Position numbers and translations under genes: made by a program. Under the pieces are notes generated by a model. It saw only the letters and a list, made by a program, of their open reading frames with translations, did no database searches and was not told the origin of the DNA. A DNA stretch of 64,000 nt from Tamlana sp. I1 (GTDB taxonomy: Bacteria; Bacteroidota; Bacteroidia; Flavobacteriales; Flavobacteriaceae), in the NCBI RefSeq assembly GCF_015355625.1, contig NZ_JACLAF010000007.1, forward strand, positions 124,001 through 188,000, in the 5' to 3' direction. Each line of letters opens with the position of its first letter. Positions within the stretch are counted from its first letter, which is position 1. Below, piece by piece: positions 1-7,411 of this stretch.

Positions 1-132
1 GTATCTTCCTGTGAAGGATTTTAAGCTGTTATTTTTATGTTGATTCAATCTAACTTTTAATTGTTTTGATCGCCCAACATAAAGAACAGTATGATTTTTA
101 TTGGTTAATATGTAAACATAATGAACATCCAT
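1..132 (-). CDS. GIY-YIG family nuclease, N-terminal fragment
   Basis: This is an open frame running off the left edge; 44 codons are visible from the ATG at 132. The translation starts MDVHYVYILTNKNHTVLYVG. It shows the two halves of the GIY-YIG signature (V-Y-I and Y-V-G about ten residues apart), followed by the expected basic stretch (R-S-K). Small stand-alone GIY-YIG (UvrC/URI-like) proteins of about 80-100 residues are common in Bacteroidetes; their cellular role is mostly unknown. It lies on the same strand as, and 43 bp after, trpB, where trpA would normally be expected. A perfect hairpin (147-166) sits directly upstream. The family call is firm. Length, completeness and function cannot be judged from the fragment. 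Confidence 0.8.
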   Translation of the reverse strand, partial: MDVHYVYILTNKNHTVLYVGRSKQLKVRLNQHKNNSLKSFTGRY

Positions 133-146
133 ATTCAATTAATGAG

Positions 147-166
147 ATTTCCGCCTTCGCGGAAAT
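147..166. repeat. Short perfect hairpin, ATTTCCGC-cttc-GCGGAAAT
   Basis: An 8-bp perfect stem with a 4-base loop lies between trpB and the GIY-YIG gene. Related stems occur at 4342-4361 and 5110-5129, and the core TTCCGCGRAAG recurs inside three coding regions of this window. It looks like one copy of a small dispersed palindromic repeat. It lacks a long T-run on the trpB side, so it is a poor intrinsic terminator. Confidence 0.6.
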
Positions 167-174
167 GAAAAAAA

Positions 175-1359
175 TTAAATCTTGAAATACTCAATATAAT
201 TCTGTAAATCCTTATCACCACGACCAGATAAACTCACCACCACAACATCTGTTGGTTTAAATTTGCGTTGCTCAAAAATCGCTAAGGCGTGCGAACTTTC
301 GATGGCTGGAATAATGCCTTCTAGCTTACATAAATCGAGTCCGGCATTCATCGCTTGATCGTCGGTAATGGCCATAAATTCGGCACGTCCTGTTTTGCAA
401 AGATGTGCGTGCATCGGGCCAACACCAGGGTAATCCAATCCAGCTGAAATCGAATACGGCTCGGTTATTTGTCCGTCTTTAGTTTGCATTAACATGGTTT
501 TACAACCGTGAATAATGCCTTCTTTTCCTAAAACAGAAGTGGCTGCACTTTCACCAGAATCGACGCCCAAACCGGCAGCTTCAACAGCAATAATGCCTAC
601 TTCTTCCTCGTGTAAATAGTGGTAATAGGTTCCAGCGGCGTTCGATCCACCACCAATACAAGCCACCACATAATCGGGGTTTTCACGACCTTCTTGTTCT
701 TTTAATTGCCATTTAATTTCTTCGGAAATCACAGCTTGAAAACGTGTAACCATGTCTGGGTAGGGGTGCGGACCAATAGCTGAACCAATGATGTAATGGG
801 TGTCTACAGGGTTGTTAATCCAATCGCGAATGGCTTCGTTAGTCGCATCTTTAAGGGTGCGGCTTCCTGATTTTGCAGGCACAACGGTTGCGCCAAGCAT
901 TTTCATTCTTGCCACGTTTGGAGCCTGTCTGGCAATGTCAATTTCGCCCATATACACGATACACTCCAGTCCCATTAAAGCACAAACTGTTGCCGTAGCC
1001 ACACCGTGCTGTCCCGCGCCAGTTTCGGCAATAATACGGGTTTTTCCAAGGCGTTTCGCCATTAAAATCTGACCAATAGTGTTGTTGATTTTATGAGCGC
1101 CTGTATGGTTTAAATCTTCGCGTTTTAAATATATTTTGGTATTGTATTTTTCTGAAAGACGCTTCGCAAAATAAAGCGGCGAGGGGCGGCCTACGTAATC
1201 TTTTAAAAGTTTATCGAATTCTGCTTTAAAATCGGGTTCGGCCATCACTTTTAGATAGTTTTGGCGTAATTCTTCTACATTAGGATATAGCATTTCTGGA
1301 ATAAAAGCGCCTCCAAATTCGCCATAATAACCTTTTTCGTTTACGTTGTAATTATTCAT
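175..1359 (-). CDS. trpB: Tryptophan synthase beta chain
   Basis: This pyridoxal-phosphate enzyme condenses indole with L-serine to give L-tryptophan, in the cytoplasm as an alpha2-beta2 complex with TrpA. The protein is 394 residues, the normal length. It has the PLP lysine in HTGAHKINN (K90), the glycine-rich phosphate loop GGGSNA and the family C-terminal S-G-R-G-D-K-D. The N-terminal [12 protein letters not shown] is typical of TrpB. It is the last trp gene visible on the minus strand, 35 bp after trpF. trpA, usually the next gene, is not here: a GIY-YIG gene follows. Expression should depend on the attenuator upstream of trpE. Confidence 0.97.
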   Translation of the reverse strand: MNNYNVNEKGYYGEFGGAFIPEMLYPNVEELRQNYLKVMAEPDFKAEFDKLLKDYVGRPSPLYFAKRLSEKYNTKIYLKREDLNHTGAHKINNTIGQILMAKRLGKTRIIAETGAGQHGVATATVCALMGLECIVYMGEIDIARQAPNVARMKMLGATVVPAKSGSRTLKDATNEAIRDWINNPVDTHYIIGSAIGPHPYPDMVTRFQAVISEEIKWQLKEQEGRENPDYVVACIGGGSNAAGTYYHYLHEEEVGIIAVEAAGLGVDSGESAATSVLGKEGIIHGCKTMLMQTKDGQITEPYSISAGLDYPGVGPMHAHLCKTGRAEFMAITDDQAMNAGLDLCKLEGIIPAIESSHALAIFEQRKFKPTDVVVVSLSGRGDKDLQNYIEYFKI

Positions 1360-1394
1360 AATCTTTAATATTCCTTCGAAGTATGGATTCCGTT

Positions 1395-2117
1395 TTATTT
1401 ACGAAATGACAAACTTTTTATAAATTCTTTTAATAATTCTATGTTTTTTAATCCGGGCTCGATTTCAAATTTACTGTTTACATCTAAAGCGTAACAGTAC
1501 TTTGAAGCTGGACTTTCTATAAATTTCTTAACATCCTCAACTTGATTTGGGCCAATACCACCGCTTAAAAAGAATGGTTTTGTAGACGGGTAGTCGTTTA
1601 AAACATTCCAATCGAAGGTGTAACCGTTTCCGCCAGGTAATTTTCCTTTGGTATCAAATAGAAAGTAATCGCAAACCGTTTCATAAGGCTTTAATTCTTC
1701 AAAATTGAAGCTGTCTTTTATTGAAAAAACTTTGATGATTTCTGGTTTTTTAAGCAGGACATCATCAAGTATATATTGCGTGTGTCGCAAGGTATCGCAG
1801 TATTCTGGCGATTCATGACCGTGTAATTGAACGGCTTGTAGGCCAAGAGTGGTAACTTTTTCAATTACAAAATTGATTTCGGCATTAACAAAAACGCCTG
1901 TTTTTTTTATAGAACTAGGTATTTCAGGAATGCTGCTTTCGTCAAAGTTTCTTGCTGAATCTTCATAAAAAATAAATCCTAGATAATCGGGTTGTAATGC
2001 GGCAACTTCTTCGATATTATCTGAATACTTCATGCCGCAAATTTTGAGGAGCAGCCCCTCACTATCCTTAGGGGAGAGCATTGATTGCGGTGTATGTTGT
2101 TTGTCTTTATTATTCAT
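1395..2117 (-). CDS. trpF: Phosphoribosylanthranilate isomerase
   Basis: TrpF performs the Amadori rearrangement of phosphoribosylanthranilate to CdRP, the third step of the tryptophan pathway. The TIM-barrel family start LLLKICGM (catalytic Cys) begins only at about residue 23. The later motifs V-Q-L-H-G-H and F-L-S-G-G-I-G-P, and the catalytic Asp in ALDVNSKFE, are all present. At 240 residues it is longer than the usual 200-210. The extra N-terminus is encoded partly by a palindromic repeat (2054-2078). An internal ATG (residue 13, position 2081) sits at the edge of that repeat and could be the real start. It lies 46 bp after trpC. Function is firm; the start is uncertain. Confidence 0.93.
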   Translation of the reverse strand: MNNKDKQHTPQSMLSPKDSEGLLLKICGMKYSDNIEEVAALQPDYLGFIFYEDSARNFDESSIPEIPSSIKKTGVFVNAEINFVIEKVTTLGLQAVQLHGHESPEYCDTLRHTQYILDDVLLKKPEIIKVFSIKDSFNFEELKPYETVCDYFLFDTKGKLPGGNGYTFDWNVLNDYPSTKPFFLSGGIGPNQVEDVKKFIESPASKYCYALDVNSKFEIEPGLKNIELLKEFIKSLSFRK

Positions 2118-2161
2118 AACAGTGATTATTCACATGAGTAAGCGTCCTCCTCCTTTGGAGG
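2054..2161. repeat. Pair of small palindromes at the trpC-trpF junction
   Basis: Two G/C-rich palindromes bracket the junction. One, CCTCC-ttt-GGAGG at 2149-2161, starts 2 bp from the trpC stop codon. The other, CCCCT...AGGGG at 2055-2074, is translated as part of the TrpF N-terminus. They resemble the two palindrome types in the array at 54377-55470 in base composition and order, but sequence identity is too low to claim they are the same element. They probably reflect insertion of short repeats into the operon. Confidence 0.45.
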
Positions 2162-2163
2162 CG

Positions 2164-2946
2164 CTAGAGGAGATTCTTTATAAATTCTGTTGCACTTGCT
2201 CCTGGATTATCGGTTTTCATGAAATTTTCACCAATTAAAAAACCTTGGTATCCATATGGTTGTAATTCTTTAATGGCTTCAATATTACTGATACCGCTTT
2301 CGGAAACTTTAACGAAATCATTAGGAATAAGTGGGCTTAAAGATTTGCTCGTGTTTAAGCTAACATCAAAGGTTTTTAAATTTCTGTTGTTTACACCTAA
2401 CATGTCTAGGCTTGGCATGATGGACTTGTGCAATTCTTCTTCGTTATGTACTTCCAAAAGCACATCTAGATTTAGGCTTTTTGCAAACTCTGAATATTTT
2501 TTAATCTCGTCGCGGGTTAAAATTGCGGCGATTAAAAGGATAACATCGGCGCCATAAGCTTTGGCTTCTAGAAGCTGATATTCATCTATAATAAATTCTT
2601 TCCTTAAAAGCGGCAGGTTACAGCTTGCTCTAGCGGTAAGTAAATCGTCTAAAGAACCTCCAAAATATTTGCCGTCTGTCAACACAGACATACCGCAAAC
2701 ACCAGCATCTTCATAACCTTTTGCCACATCTTGAACGCTTAAGGTGTGGTTAATAACCGATTTAGATGGCGATCGGCGTTTGTGTTCGGCGATGATTCCT
2801 GTTTTACTGTTACGTAGTTTTTCAGATAGAGAAACTGTTGGTCTTTCGAATAAAACAGACTGTTCTAATTGCGAGGTGGGAATTAAACTTTTTCTAAGTT
2901 CAACTTCTTTTCTCTTATCGAGGGTTATTTTATCTAGTATGTTCAT
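2164..2946 (-). CDS. trpC: Indole-3-glycerol-phosphate synthase
   Basis: TrpC closes the indole ring, converting CdRP to indole-3-glycerol phosphate with loss of CO2 and water. The protein is 260 residues, a standard single-domain IGPS not fused to TrpF. Visible motifs are A-E-H-K-R-R-S-P-S (catalytic Lys at the end of strand 1), LLRKEFIIDEYQL (second catalytic Lys), G-V-N-N-R-N-L and S-E-S-G-I for phosphate binding. The start MNILDKITLDKRKEVE matches the family. The last codons and the TAG stop abut a CCTCC/GGAGG palindrome. It lies in the trp operon between trpD, about 390 bp upstream, and trpF. Confidence 0.97.
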   Translation of the reverse strand: MNILDKITLDKRKEVELRKSLIPTSQLEQSVLFERPTVSLSEKLRNSKTGIIAEHKRRSPSKSVINHTLSVQDVAKGYEDAGVCGMSVLTDGKYFGGSLDDLLTARASCNLPLLRKEFIIDEYQLLEAKAYGADVILLIAAILTRDEIKKYSEFAKSLNLDVLLEVHNEEELHKSIMPSLDMLGVNNRNLKTFDVSLNTSKSLSPLIPNDFVKVSESGISNIEAIKELQPYGYQGFLIGENFMKTDNPGASATEFIKNLL

Positions 2947-3045
2947 TTTTAAAAGTCTGTAGTTTTAGTTTGTAGTTTAAATTAGCATGTCTGCTTACTG
3001 AAAACTGTGACTGAAAACTTTTTAATTTTTATTTTAAACTTGTTT

Positions 3046-3208
3046 CTGTTCATTTTGTCTTGATACAAAACGAACCAAAAAATCAAATTAATCTGATGGA
3101 ATTCCTTCGGAACATTCGCTTTCGGAATTACGTGCTTGAAGCTCCGCTTCGCATCTCCATTCCTTCGTTCATTATTCCTGCAGATTAATGCTTCGGACGT
3201 TGTCCGAA
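3046..3208. repeat. Intergenic stem-rich repeat between trpD and trpC
   Basis: The 390-bp gap between trpC and trpD holds nested inverted repeats. There is a near-perfect GTTCATTTTGT / ACAAAACGAAC stem, then ATTAATCTG (3087-3095) pairing with CAGATTAAT (3181-3189) around an 85-bp G/C-richer core, then a perfect hairpin TTCGGAC-gtt-GTCCGAA (3192-3208). The trpG-trpD gap (about 4380-4440) has a shorter, decayed relative. No open frame is supported. It looks like a dispersed structured repeat; a role in trpD-trpC mRNA processing is possible but unproven. Confidence 0.5.
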
Positions 3209-3281
3209 ATTTGGTGTTGACTTTCTGCTATTTTCTTTTTATTACTGATATTGTTTTATTTCTAAACTAGGTTTCGTTTTT

Positions 3282-3344
3282 TTAACTATTAACTATTAAC
3301 TATTAACTATTAACTATTAACTATTAACTATTAACTATTAACTC
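3282..3344. repeat. Heptanucleotide tract (TTAACTA)x8 at the trpD 3' end
   Basis: Eight perfect copies of TTAACTA are followed by a ninth, TTAACTC. On the trpD sense strand this reads AGTTAATAGTTAATAG, so the trpD stop codon TAA is part of the first heptad. Similar tracts follow trpG, trpE, the gene at 18760, ccoG and the VWA gene. Confidence 0.9.
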
Positions 3345-4336
3345 AGTTCAATTAACTTTTCTAAACTAGCTTTCGCTTTTCCTGAGAATAACGATTCTTT
3401 AGCCATTTCAAACCCTTCTTGATGTGAAATTTGATTTGTTGTTGCAATGGCTAGACCAGCATTGGCACAAACCACGTTGTGTTGCGCATCGGTACCTTCG
3501 CCGTTTATTACTTTTTTAAATATTTTGGCCGATTCTTCAACAGAACTACCTCCAAAAATGTCTTCTTGTTTTATGGCTGAAAGACCTAAGCTTTCAGGCG
3601 TAAAAAGGGTTTCGGCGTTATTGGAAATGATTTTAGCTTTTCCCGTTAAGGAAATTTCATCGTAACCATCTAAAGCGTGTACAATGCTATAATTTTTATC
3701 GGTTTTCTGATATAAGTAACCGTATAAACGTTGTAATTCTAGATTGAAAACACCAACCATTTGATTTTTAGGAAAGGCAGGGTTAACCATGGGACCTAAC
3801 ATATTAAAAAAGGTTTTTACACCCAATTCACGACGTATTGGTCCGACTTCTTTCATAGCGGGGTGGAATAGGGGGGCATGTAACACACAAATTCCTGTTT
3901 GCTCTATAGAACGTTTTAGGAAATCGACATCGTTAGAAAATTTAATCCCTAAATGTTCCATAACGTTTGAAGATCCACAAGAAGAGGATACACCGTAATT
4001 ACCATGTTTTGCTACATTTACGCCTGCTCCTGCGGTAATAAATGAAGCTAGAGTAGAAATGTTAAACGTGTCCTTGCCATCTCCACCAGTTCCGCATAAA
4101 TCAATGGGGTTAAAATCTTTTAAATCTACCGCAATACATAAATCGAGAAGTGCGTCCCTAAAGCCACTTAATTCGTTAATAGTAATGCTACGCATCATAT
4201 AAATAGAAAGAAAACAAACAATTTGAGATTGGTTATACATACCTTTTGATATGTTTACAATGATTTGTTTGGCCTCTTCGTTTGAAAGGGTTTCGTGATT
4301 TATTAATCTATTTAATACGTCTTTCATTAATTTCAA
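3338..4336 (-). CDS. trpD: Anthranilate phosphoribosyltransferase
   Basis: TrpD transfers phosphoribose from PRPP to anthranilate. The protein is 332 residues, a normal length, with the PRPP loop C-G-T-G-G-D-G-K-D-T-F-N-I-S-T, the K-H-G-N motif with G-S-S-N-V-M-E, and G-P-I-R-R-E-L-G-V-K-T-F-F-N-M-L-G-P for anthranilate binding. It is a stand-alone transferase: the glutamine amidotransferase is encoded by the separate trpG upstream. Two in-frame ATGs (4336 and 4327) are possible starts. The stop codon forms part of a heptad repeat tract. It lies between trpG and trpC in the attenuator-controlled operon. Confidence 0.97.
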   Translation of the reverse strand: MKLMKDVLNRLINHETLSNEEAKQIIVNISKGMYNQSQIVCFLSIYMMRSITINELSGFRDALLDLCIAVDLKDFNPIDLCGTGGDGKDTFNISTLASFITAGAGVNVAKHGNYGVSSSCGSSNVMEHLGIKFSNDVDFLKRSIEQTGICVLHAPLFHPAMKEVGPIRRELGVKTFFNMLGPMVNPAFPKNQMVGVFNLELQRLYGYLYQKTDKNYSIVHALDGYDEISLTGKAKIISNNAETLFTPESLGLSAIKQEDIFGGSSVEESAKIFKKVINGEGTDAQHNVVCANAGLAIATTNQISHQEGFEMAKESLFSGKAKASLEKLIELS

Positions 4337-4341
4337 TTTTC

Positions 4342-4361
4342 ATTCTCGCGAAAGCGGGAAT
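4342..4361. repeat. Hairpin ATTCTCGC-gaaa-GCGGGAAT upstream of trpD
   Basis: An 8-bp stem (one G.U-type pair) with a 4-base loop lies 5 bp before the trpD start. It has the same architecture as the stems at 147-166 and 5110-5129: ATTC/ATTT end, C/G-rich middle, four-base loop. Confidence 0.55.
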
Positions 4362-4483
4362 CTATTTTATCTCTACTAATTTTATCTGGTTTAATAAACC
4401 AAGCCAAAATTCAATTTAATTTGATGCAATTTGTTCGAAATATTTTTTCCAAAGTTTTTGTTATCCAGATCAGATTGACTTTT

Positions 4484-4539
4484 TTAACCATTAACCATTA
4501 ACCATTAACCATTAACCATTAACCATTAACTATTAACTA
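4484..4539. repeat. Heptanucleotide tract (TTAACCA)x6(TTAACTA)x2 at the trpG 3' end
   Basis: This is an uninterrupted 56-bp run of 7-bp units. The last unit contains the trpG stop codon (TAA on the minus strand), in the same phase as in the trpD tract. On the trpG sense strand the run contains no C. The unit changes from TTAACTA next to the gene to TTAACCA further away. Confidence 0.9.
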
Positions 4540-5102
4540 TTCACCCAATTCTCTAAAATTTTCTTGCCATCTGGTGTTAATACCGATTCTGGATGGTATT
4601 GTACACCACGAACATCGTAAACTTTATGTCTTAAGGACATGACTTGTCCGTTGTCATCAAACGAAGTGGCTTCCAAACAATCTGGTAGGTCTGCATTAAC
4701 CACCCAAGAATGATAACGGCCAACTTCGATGTTTTTATTTAAGCCTTTAAAAATAGGTTCATCGTCCACACAAATTTCAACAGGTGTTGCAACACCGTGA
4801 TAAACATTGTCTAAATTCACTAAAGAACCTCCAAAAACTTCACCTATAGCTTGCTGACCTAAGCACACACCAAAAATACTTTTTGTAGGCGCATATTTTT
4901 CAATAATAGCTTTTAGTAAACCTGCTTCATCTGGAATTCCAGGCCCTGGCGATAATACAATTTTATCAAAAGGTTCTACATCCTCTAAGGTTAATTTATC
5001 GTTTCTAACTACAGTAACATCACAATCTAAATCTTCTAAATAATGAACTAGATTATATGTGAAACTGTCGTAATTATCTATAACTAATACTTTCTTATTC
5101 AT
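4533..5102 (-). CDS. trpG: Anthranilate synthase component II (glutamine amidotransferase)
   Basis: TrpG hydrolyses glutamine and channels ammonia to TrpE for anthranilate synthesis. It is a 189-residue class I amidotransferase. The nucleophile C80 lies in F-G-V-C-L-G-Q-Q-A, the catalytic His170 and Glu172 in VQYHPES, and the oxyanion motif is SPGPGIP near residue 51. Length and start (MNKKVLVIDNYDSFTYN) match the family. It lies between trpE and trpD on the minus strand. In some bacteria the same subunit serves p-aminobenzoate synthesis. The position directly after trpE argues for tryptophan synthesis here. Confidence 0.95.
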   Translation of the reverse strand: MNKKVLVIDNYDSFTYNLVHYLEDLDCDVTVVRNDKLTLEDVEPFDKIVLSPGPGIPDEAGLLKAIIEKYAPTKSIFGVCLGQQAIGEVFGGSLVNLDNVYHGVATPVEICVDDEPIFKGLNKNIEVGRYHSWVVNADLPDCLEATSFDDNGQVMSLRHKVYDVRGVQYHPESVLTPDGKKILENWVNS

Positions 5103-5109
5103 CTCTTAT

Positions 5110-5129
5110 ATTCCTGCGTAGGCAGGAAT
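5110..5129. repeat. Perfect hairpin ATTCCTGC-gtag-GCAGGAAT upstream of trpG
   Basis: An 8-bp perfect stem with a 4-base loop lies 7 bp before the trpG start, as a similar stem does before trpD. It is another member of the small palindrome family also seen at 147-166 and 4342-4361. Confidence 0.6.
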
Positions 5130-5158
5130 CTGTTTTAAGTTATACTTTATATTTTTTT

Positions 5159-5186
5159 AACCAACAACCAACAACCAACAACCAAC
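5159..5186. repeat. Heptanucleotide tract (AACCAAC)x4 after trpE
   Basis: Four perfect 7-bp units end 1 bp from the trpE stop codon (TGA on the minus strand, 5188-5190). On the sense strand the tract reads GTTGGTT repeated. It contains no stop codon, so the tracts cannot all serve as stop-codon traps. Confidence 0.85.
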
Positions 5187-5187
5187 A

Positions 5188-6603
5188 TCAAATATCCTCC
5201 GCCAAGGTTATTGCTTTTGTTAAAGCACCTAGTTTATGAAAAACTTCTTGTAATTCACTTTCGGTATCCGATTTAGATACCAATCCGGCGCCAGCTTGCC
5301 AATTTAATTTGTAGTTTTTACTTAAAAACGTACGTATCATAATGGCGTGATTAAAATTCCCATCAAAATCCATAAAACCAATTGAGCCACCGTAATAACC
5401 ACGACTTGTTTTTTCGTATTTCTCAATAAGTTGCATGGCATTGTGTTTTGGCGCACCGCTTAGTGTTCCTGCTGGAAAAGTATCGGCAACCACTTGCATT
5501 GTAGGAGTTTCGGCGTGTTTTTGTCCTGTAACCTTACTTACCAAGTGAATGACGTGCGAAAACAACTGAACTTCACGATACGTAACCACTTTTACACCAC
5601 TTCCGTGGCGGCTTAGGTCGTTTCTTGCTAAATCGACAAGCATCACGTGTTCGGCATTTTCTTTATCGTCAAGCTTTAAAGCTTCGGCAAGCGCTTCATC
5701 TTGAATATCGTCGCCAGTACGTTTAAAAGTTCCTGCAATGGGGTGAATTTCGGCCATGCCATCGCTTACAATAAGTTGCGCTTCAGGCGAACTGCCAAAA
5801 ATTCTAAAATCACCATAATCAAAATAAAATAAATAGGGTGACGGATTAATGCTTCTTAAAGCACGATACACATTAAAATCGTCGCCTGTAAATTCTTGCG
5901 AAAAGCGTCTTGAAAGTACCAATTGAAACACATCGCCTCGATTACAATGTTTTCTAGCGACTTCAACCTGATTTCTAAATTCATCATCGGTTAAGTTCGA
6001 TTGAATATCGCCTTTAGCATCAAAGCTGTACTCGGCAAAATTTTGAGTATTGATTAATTTATCAATAGCGTCAATATTATTTTCTTGATCTTCGTAACAG
6101 TGTGCAAAAATATAAGCCTCATTTTTAAAATGATTAATCGCAATTATATTCTTGTAAACCGCATAATAAATATCTGGAACAGTAACCGAATCGTCTTTTT
6201 TGCTAATTTGAATATCTTCAAAATAACGCACGGCATCATAAGCAGTATAACCAAAAATGCCGTTGTTTATAAACTTGAAATCTTCTTCAGTATTCACATC
6301 AAAGCGCTTTGTGAATTTGTAAATTTCATCAACCACGTTAACATCTTCGGTAATGTTTAAAGACGTTGAACTTCCGTCGGGAAAAGTTTGAGAAATTACT
6401 TCGTTTTCAACTTTAATGCTTGCAATTGGATTAAAACAGATGTATGAAAAGTTCTTATGACTTCTATGATAATCGCCACTTTCAAGCAGAATACTGTTGG
6501 GGTATTTGTCGCGTATTTTATAGTAAACCGTTACGGGTGTAATCGTGTCGGTTAATATTCTTTTATGATGGGTGTATAGGCTAAATTTTTTCATATGTAA
6601 CAT
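5188..6603 (-). CDS. trpE: Anthranilate synthase component I
   Basis: TrpE converts chorismate to anthranilate using ammonia from TrpG, the committed and normally Trp-inhibited step. The protein is 471 residues with the chorismate-binding C-terminal half: FQLVLSRRF, S-P-S-P-Y-L-F-Y, SSPEAQL, the P-I-A-G-T motif, D-L-A-R-N-D, P-A-G-T-L-S-G-A-P-K, GGSIGFMDFDG and the final G-A-G-L-V-S-K-S-D. The N-terminal LLESGDYHRSHKNFSYI carries the region that binds feedback tryptophan in the family. The ATG at 6603 directly follows the terminator T-run; the ATG at 6594 (MKKFSLYTHHK) is an equally likely start. It is the first structural gene after the attenuator. Confidence 0.96.
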   Translation of the reverse strand: MLHMKKFSLYTHHKRILTDTITPVTVYYKIRDKYPNSILLESGDYHRSHKNFSYICFNPIASIKVENEVISQTFPDGSSTSLNITEDVNVVDEIYKFTKRFDVNTEEDFKFINNGIFGYTAYDAVRYFEDIQISKKDDSVTVPDIYYAVYKNIIAINHFKNEAYIFAHCYEDQENNIDAIDKLINTQNFAEYSFDAKGDIQSNLTDDEFRNQVEVARKHCNRGDVFQLVLSRRFSQEFTGDDFNVYRALRSINPSPYLFYFDYGDFRIFGSSPEAQLIVSDGMAEIHPIAGTFKRTGDDIQDEALAEALKLDDKENAEHVMLVDLARNDLSRHGSGVKVVTYREVQLFSHVIHLVSKVTGQKHAETPTMQVVADTFPAGTLSGAPKHNAMQLIEKYEKTSRGYYGGSIGFMDFDGNFNHAIMIRTFLSKNYKLNWQAGAGLVSKSDTESELQEVFHKLGALTKAITLAEDI

Positions 6604-6634
6604 AAAAAAGGCTTGTCGTGAATGACAAGCCTTT
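6604..6634 (-). terminator. trp attenuator hairpin
   Basis: On the minus strand the stem is AAAGGCTTGTC-attcac-GACAAGCCTTT (11 bp perfect, 6-base loop) followed at once by six T residues, ending 1 base before the trpE ATG. It lies 45 bp downstream of a leader peptide with three Trp codons. It is positioned as the terminator arm of a transcription attenuator. Confidence 0.88.
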
Positions 6635-6679
6635 GGATATTTTGATTTTTAAATATACTAGGATTTTACTTCACGAAGA

Positions 6680-6727
6680 TTAGTTTCGAAAGCACCACCA
6701 CCAAGTATTGTTTAAAATAGTTTTCAT
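6680..6727 (-). CDS. trpL: trp operon leader peptide MKTILNNTWWWCFRN
   Basis: This 15-codon open frame starts with an ATG at 6727 and ends with TAA. It contains three consecutive TGG codons at positions 9-11. It lies downstream of a TAnnTTTG promoter and upstream of the hairpin with T-run before trpE. This is the layout of ribosome-mediated attenuation: when charged tRNA-Trp is scarce the ribosome stalls on the Trp codons and the terminator does not form. It is called from the sequence alone. An alternative antiterminator pairing should exist between the region around the Trp codons and the 5' terminator arm; I have not folded it in full. Confidence 0.88.
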   Translation of the reverse strand: MKTILNNTWWWCFRN

Positions 6728-6746
6728 TGTTAAGTTTTAATCAGCC

Positions 6747-6779
6747 CAAATATAGAAATGAAAATGTGATTACACAAAA
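6747..6779 (-). promoter_or_regulatory. Bacteroidetes-type promoter of the trp operon
   Basis: On the minus strand a TATATTTG box (6747-6754) matches the TAnnTTTG -7 consensus of Bacteroidetes. A TTTTG element (6775-6779) lies 20 bp upstream, fitting the -33 TTTG element. Transcription would begin near 6740, about a dozen bases before the leader peptide ATG. Confidence 0.7.
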
Positions 6780-6853
6780 GATTAAAACACTTTTTGACTA
6801 AAAGTTTGTTAAACTAGAAGATATTCAAAGAACTATTAATTAGTTTTATACTT

Positions 6854-7399
6854 ATGAAGTTAAATGTGTTATTTGTTGCCATTCTTTTAATGGCGAGTTG
6901 TGCAAAGCAAAAAAAGAACGAAGCTGCTACTAAAACGGCTTTAAATAAAGTTGAAACCTTAAACACTTCGGAAAGTGAAGTAGATCTTGAAGTCTACGAT
7001 TTTAATGGTTTTGAAAAATTTCTGAATAAAAAAGACGGTAAAATTCATGTGATAAACTTTTGGGCAACTTGGTGTGCGCCCTGCGTTAAAGAATTGCCTT
7101 ATTTTGAGCAATTAAATGAAGCTTATAAAAATAAAAATGTAGAAGTCCTTTTAGTAAGTTTAGATTTTCCGCATTTATACGATTCTAAATTGAAACCTTT
7201 TATTAAGGATAGAAAATTAAAATCGAAAGTCGTTGCTTTAGATGATGCTGATATGAACACTTGGATTCCTAAAGTGGATGAAACTTGGTCGGGTTCGATT
7301 CCTGCAACCATCATTTATAAAAATGATAAAAGATTGTTTTTTGAGCAGTCTTTTACTTATGAAGAATTAGAAAACGAAGTCAAACAATTTATAAACTAA
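6854..7399 (+). CDS. TlpA-like thioredoxin-fold lipoprotein
   Basis: This 181-residue protein has a lipoprotein signal (M-A-S-C, lipidated Cys16), a polar linker, and a thioredoxin fold with the redox motif W-C-A-P-C (C74/C77) in INFWATWCAPCVKELPYF. Proteins of this type reduce or exchange disulphides outside the inner membrane, for example in cytochrome c maturation or oxidative-stress defence; the substrate is unknown. The cis-Pro region (S-I-P-A-T) is present. The next gene starts 12 bp downstream and also encodes an exported thioredoxin-fold protein, so the two are probably co-transcribed. It is divergent from the trp operon. Confidence 0.88.
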   Translation: MKLNVLFVAILLMASCAKQKKNEAATKTALNKVETLNTSESEVDLEVYDFNGFEKFLNKKDGKIHVINFWATWCAPCVKELPYFEQLNEAYKNKNVEVLLVSLDFPHLYDSKLKPFIKDRKLKSKVVALDDADMNTWIPKVDETWSGSIPATIIYKNDKRLFFEQSFTYEELENEVKQFIN

Positions 7400-7411
7400 A
7401 ACCCGATTATC

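Noticed and set aside
800-1072. Plus-strand open frame opposite trpB
   Set aside because: Antisense shadow of a highly conserved gene; no start context and no family resemblance. The same applies to other antisense frames, such as those opposite ccoI, lpxD and topB.
3282-3344. Heptads as a stop-codon safety device
   Set aside because: TAGTTAA units do give stops in all frames, but the trpE and ccoG tracts (GTTGGTT-like) contain none, so this cannot be the general function.
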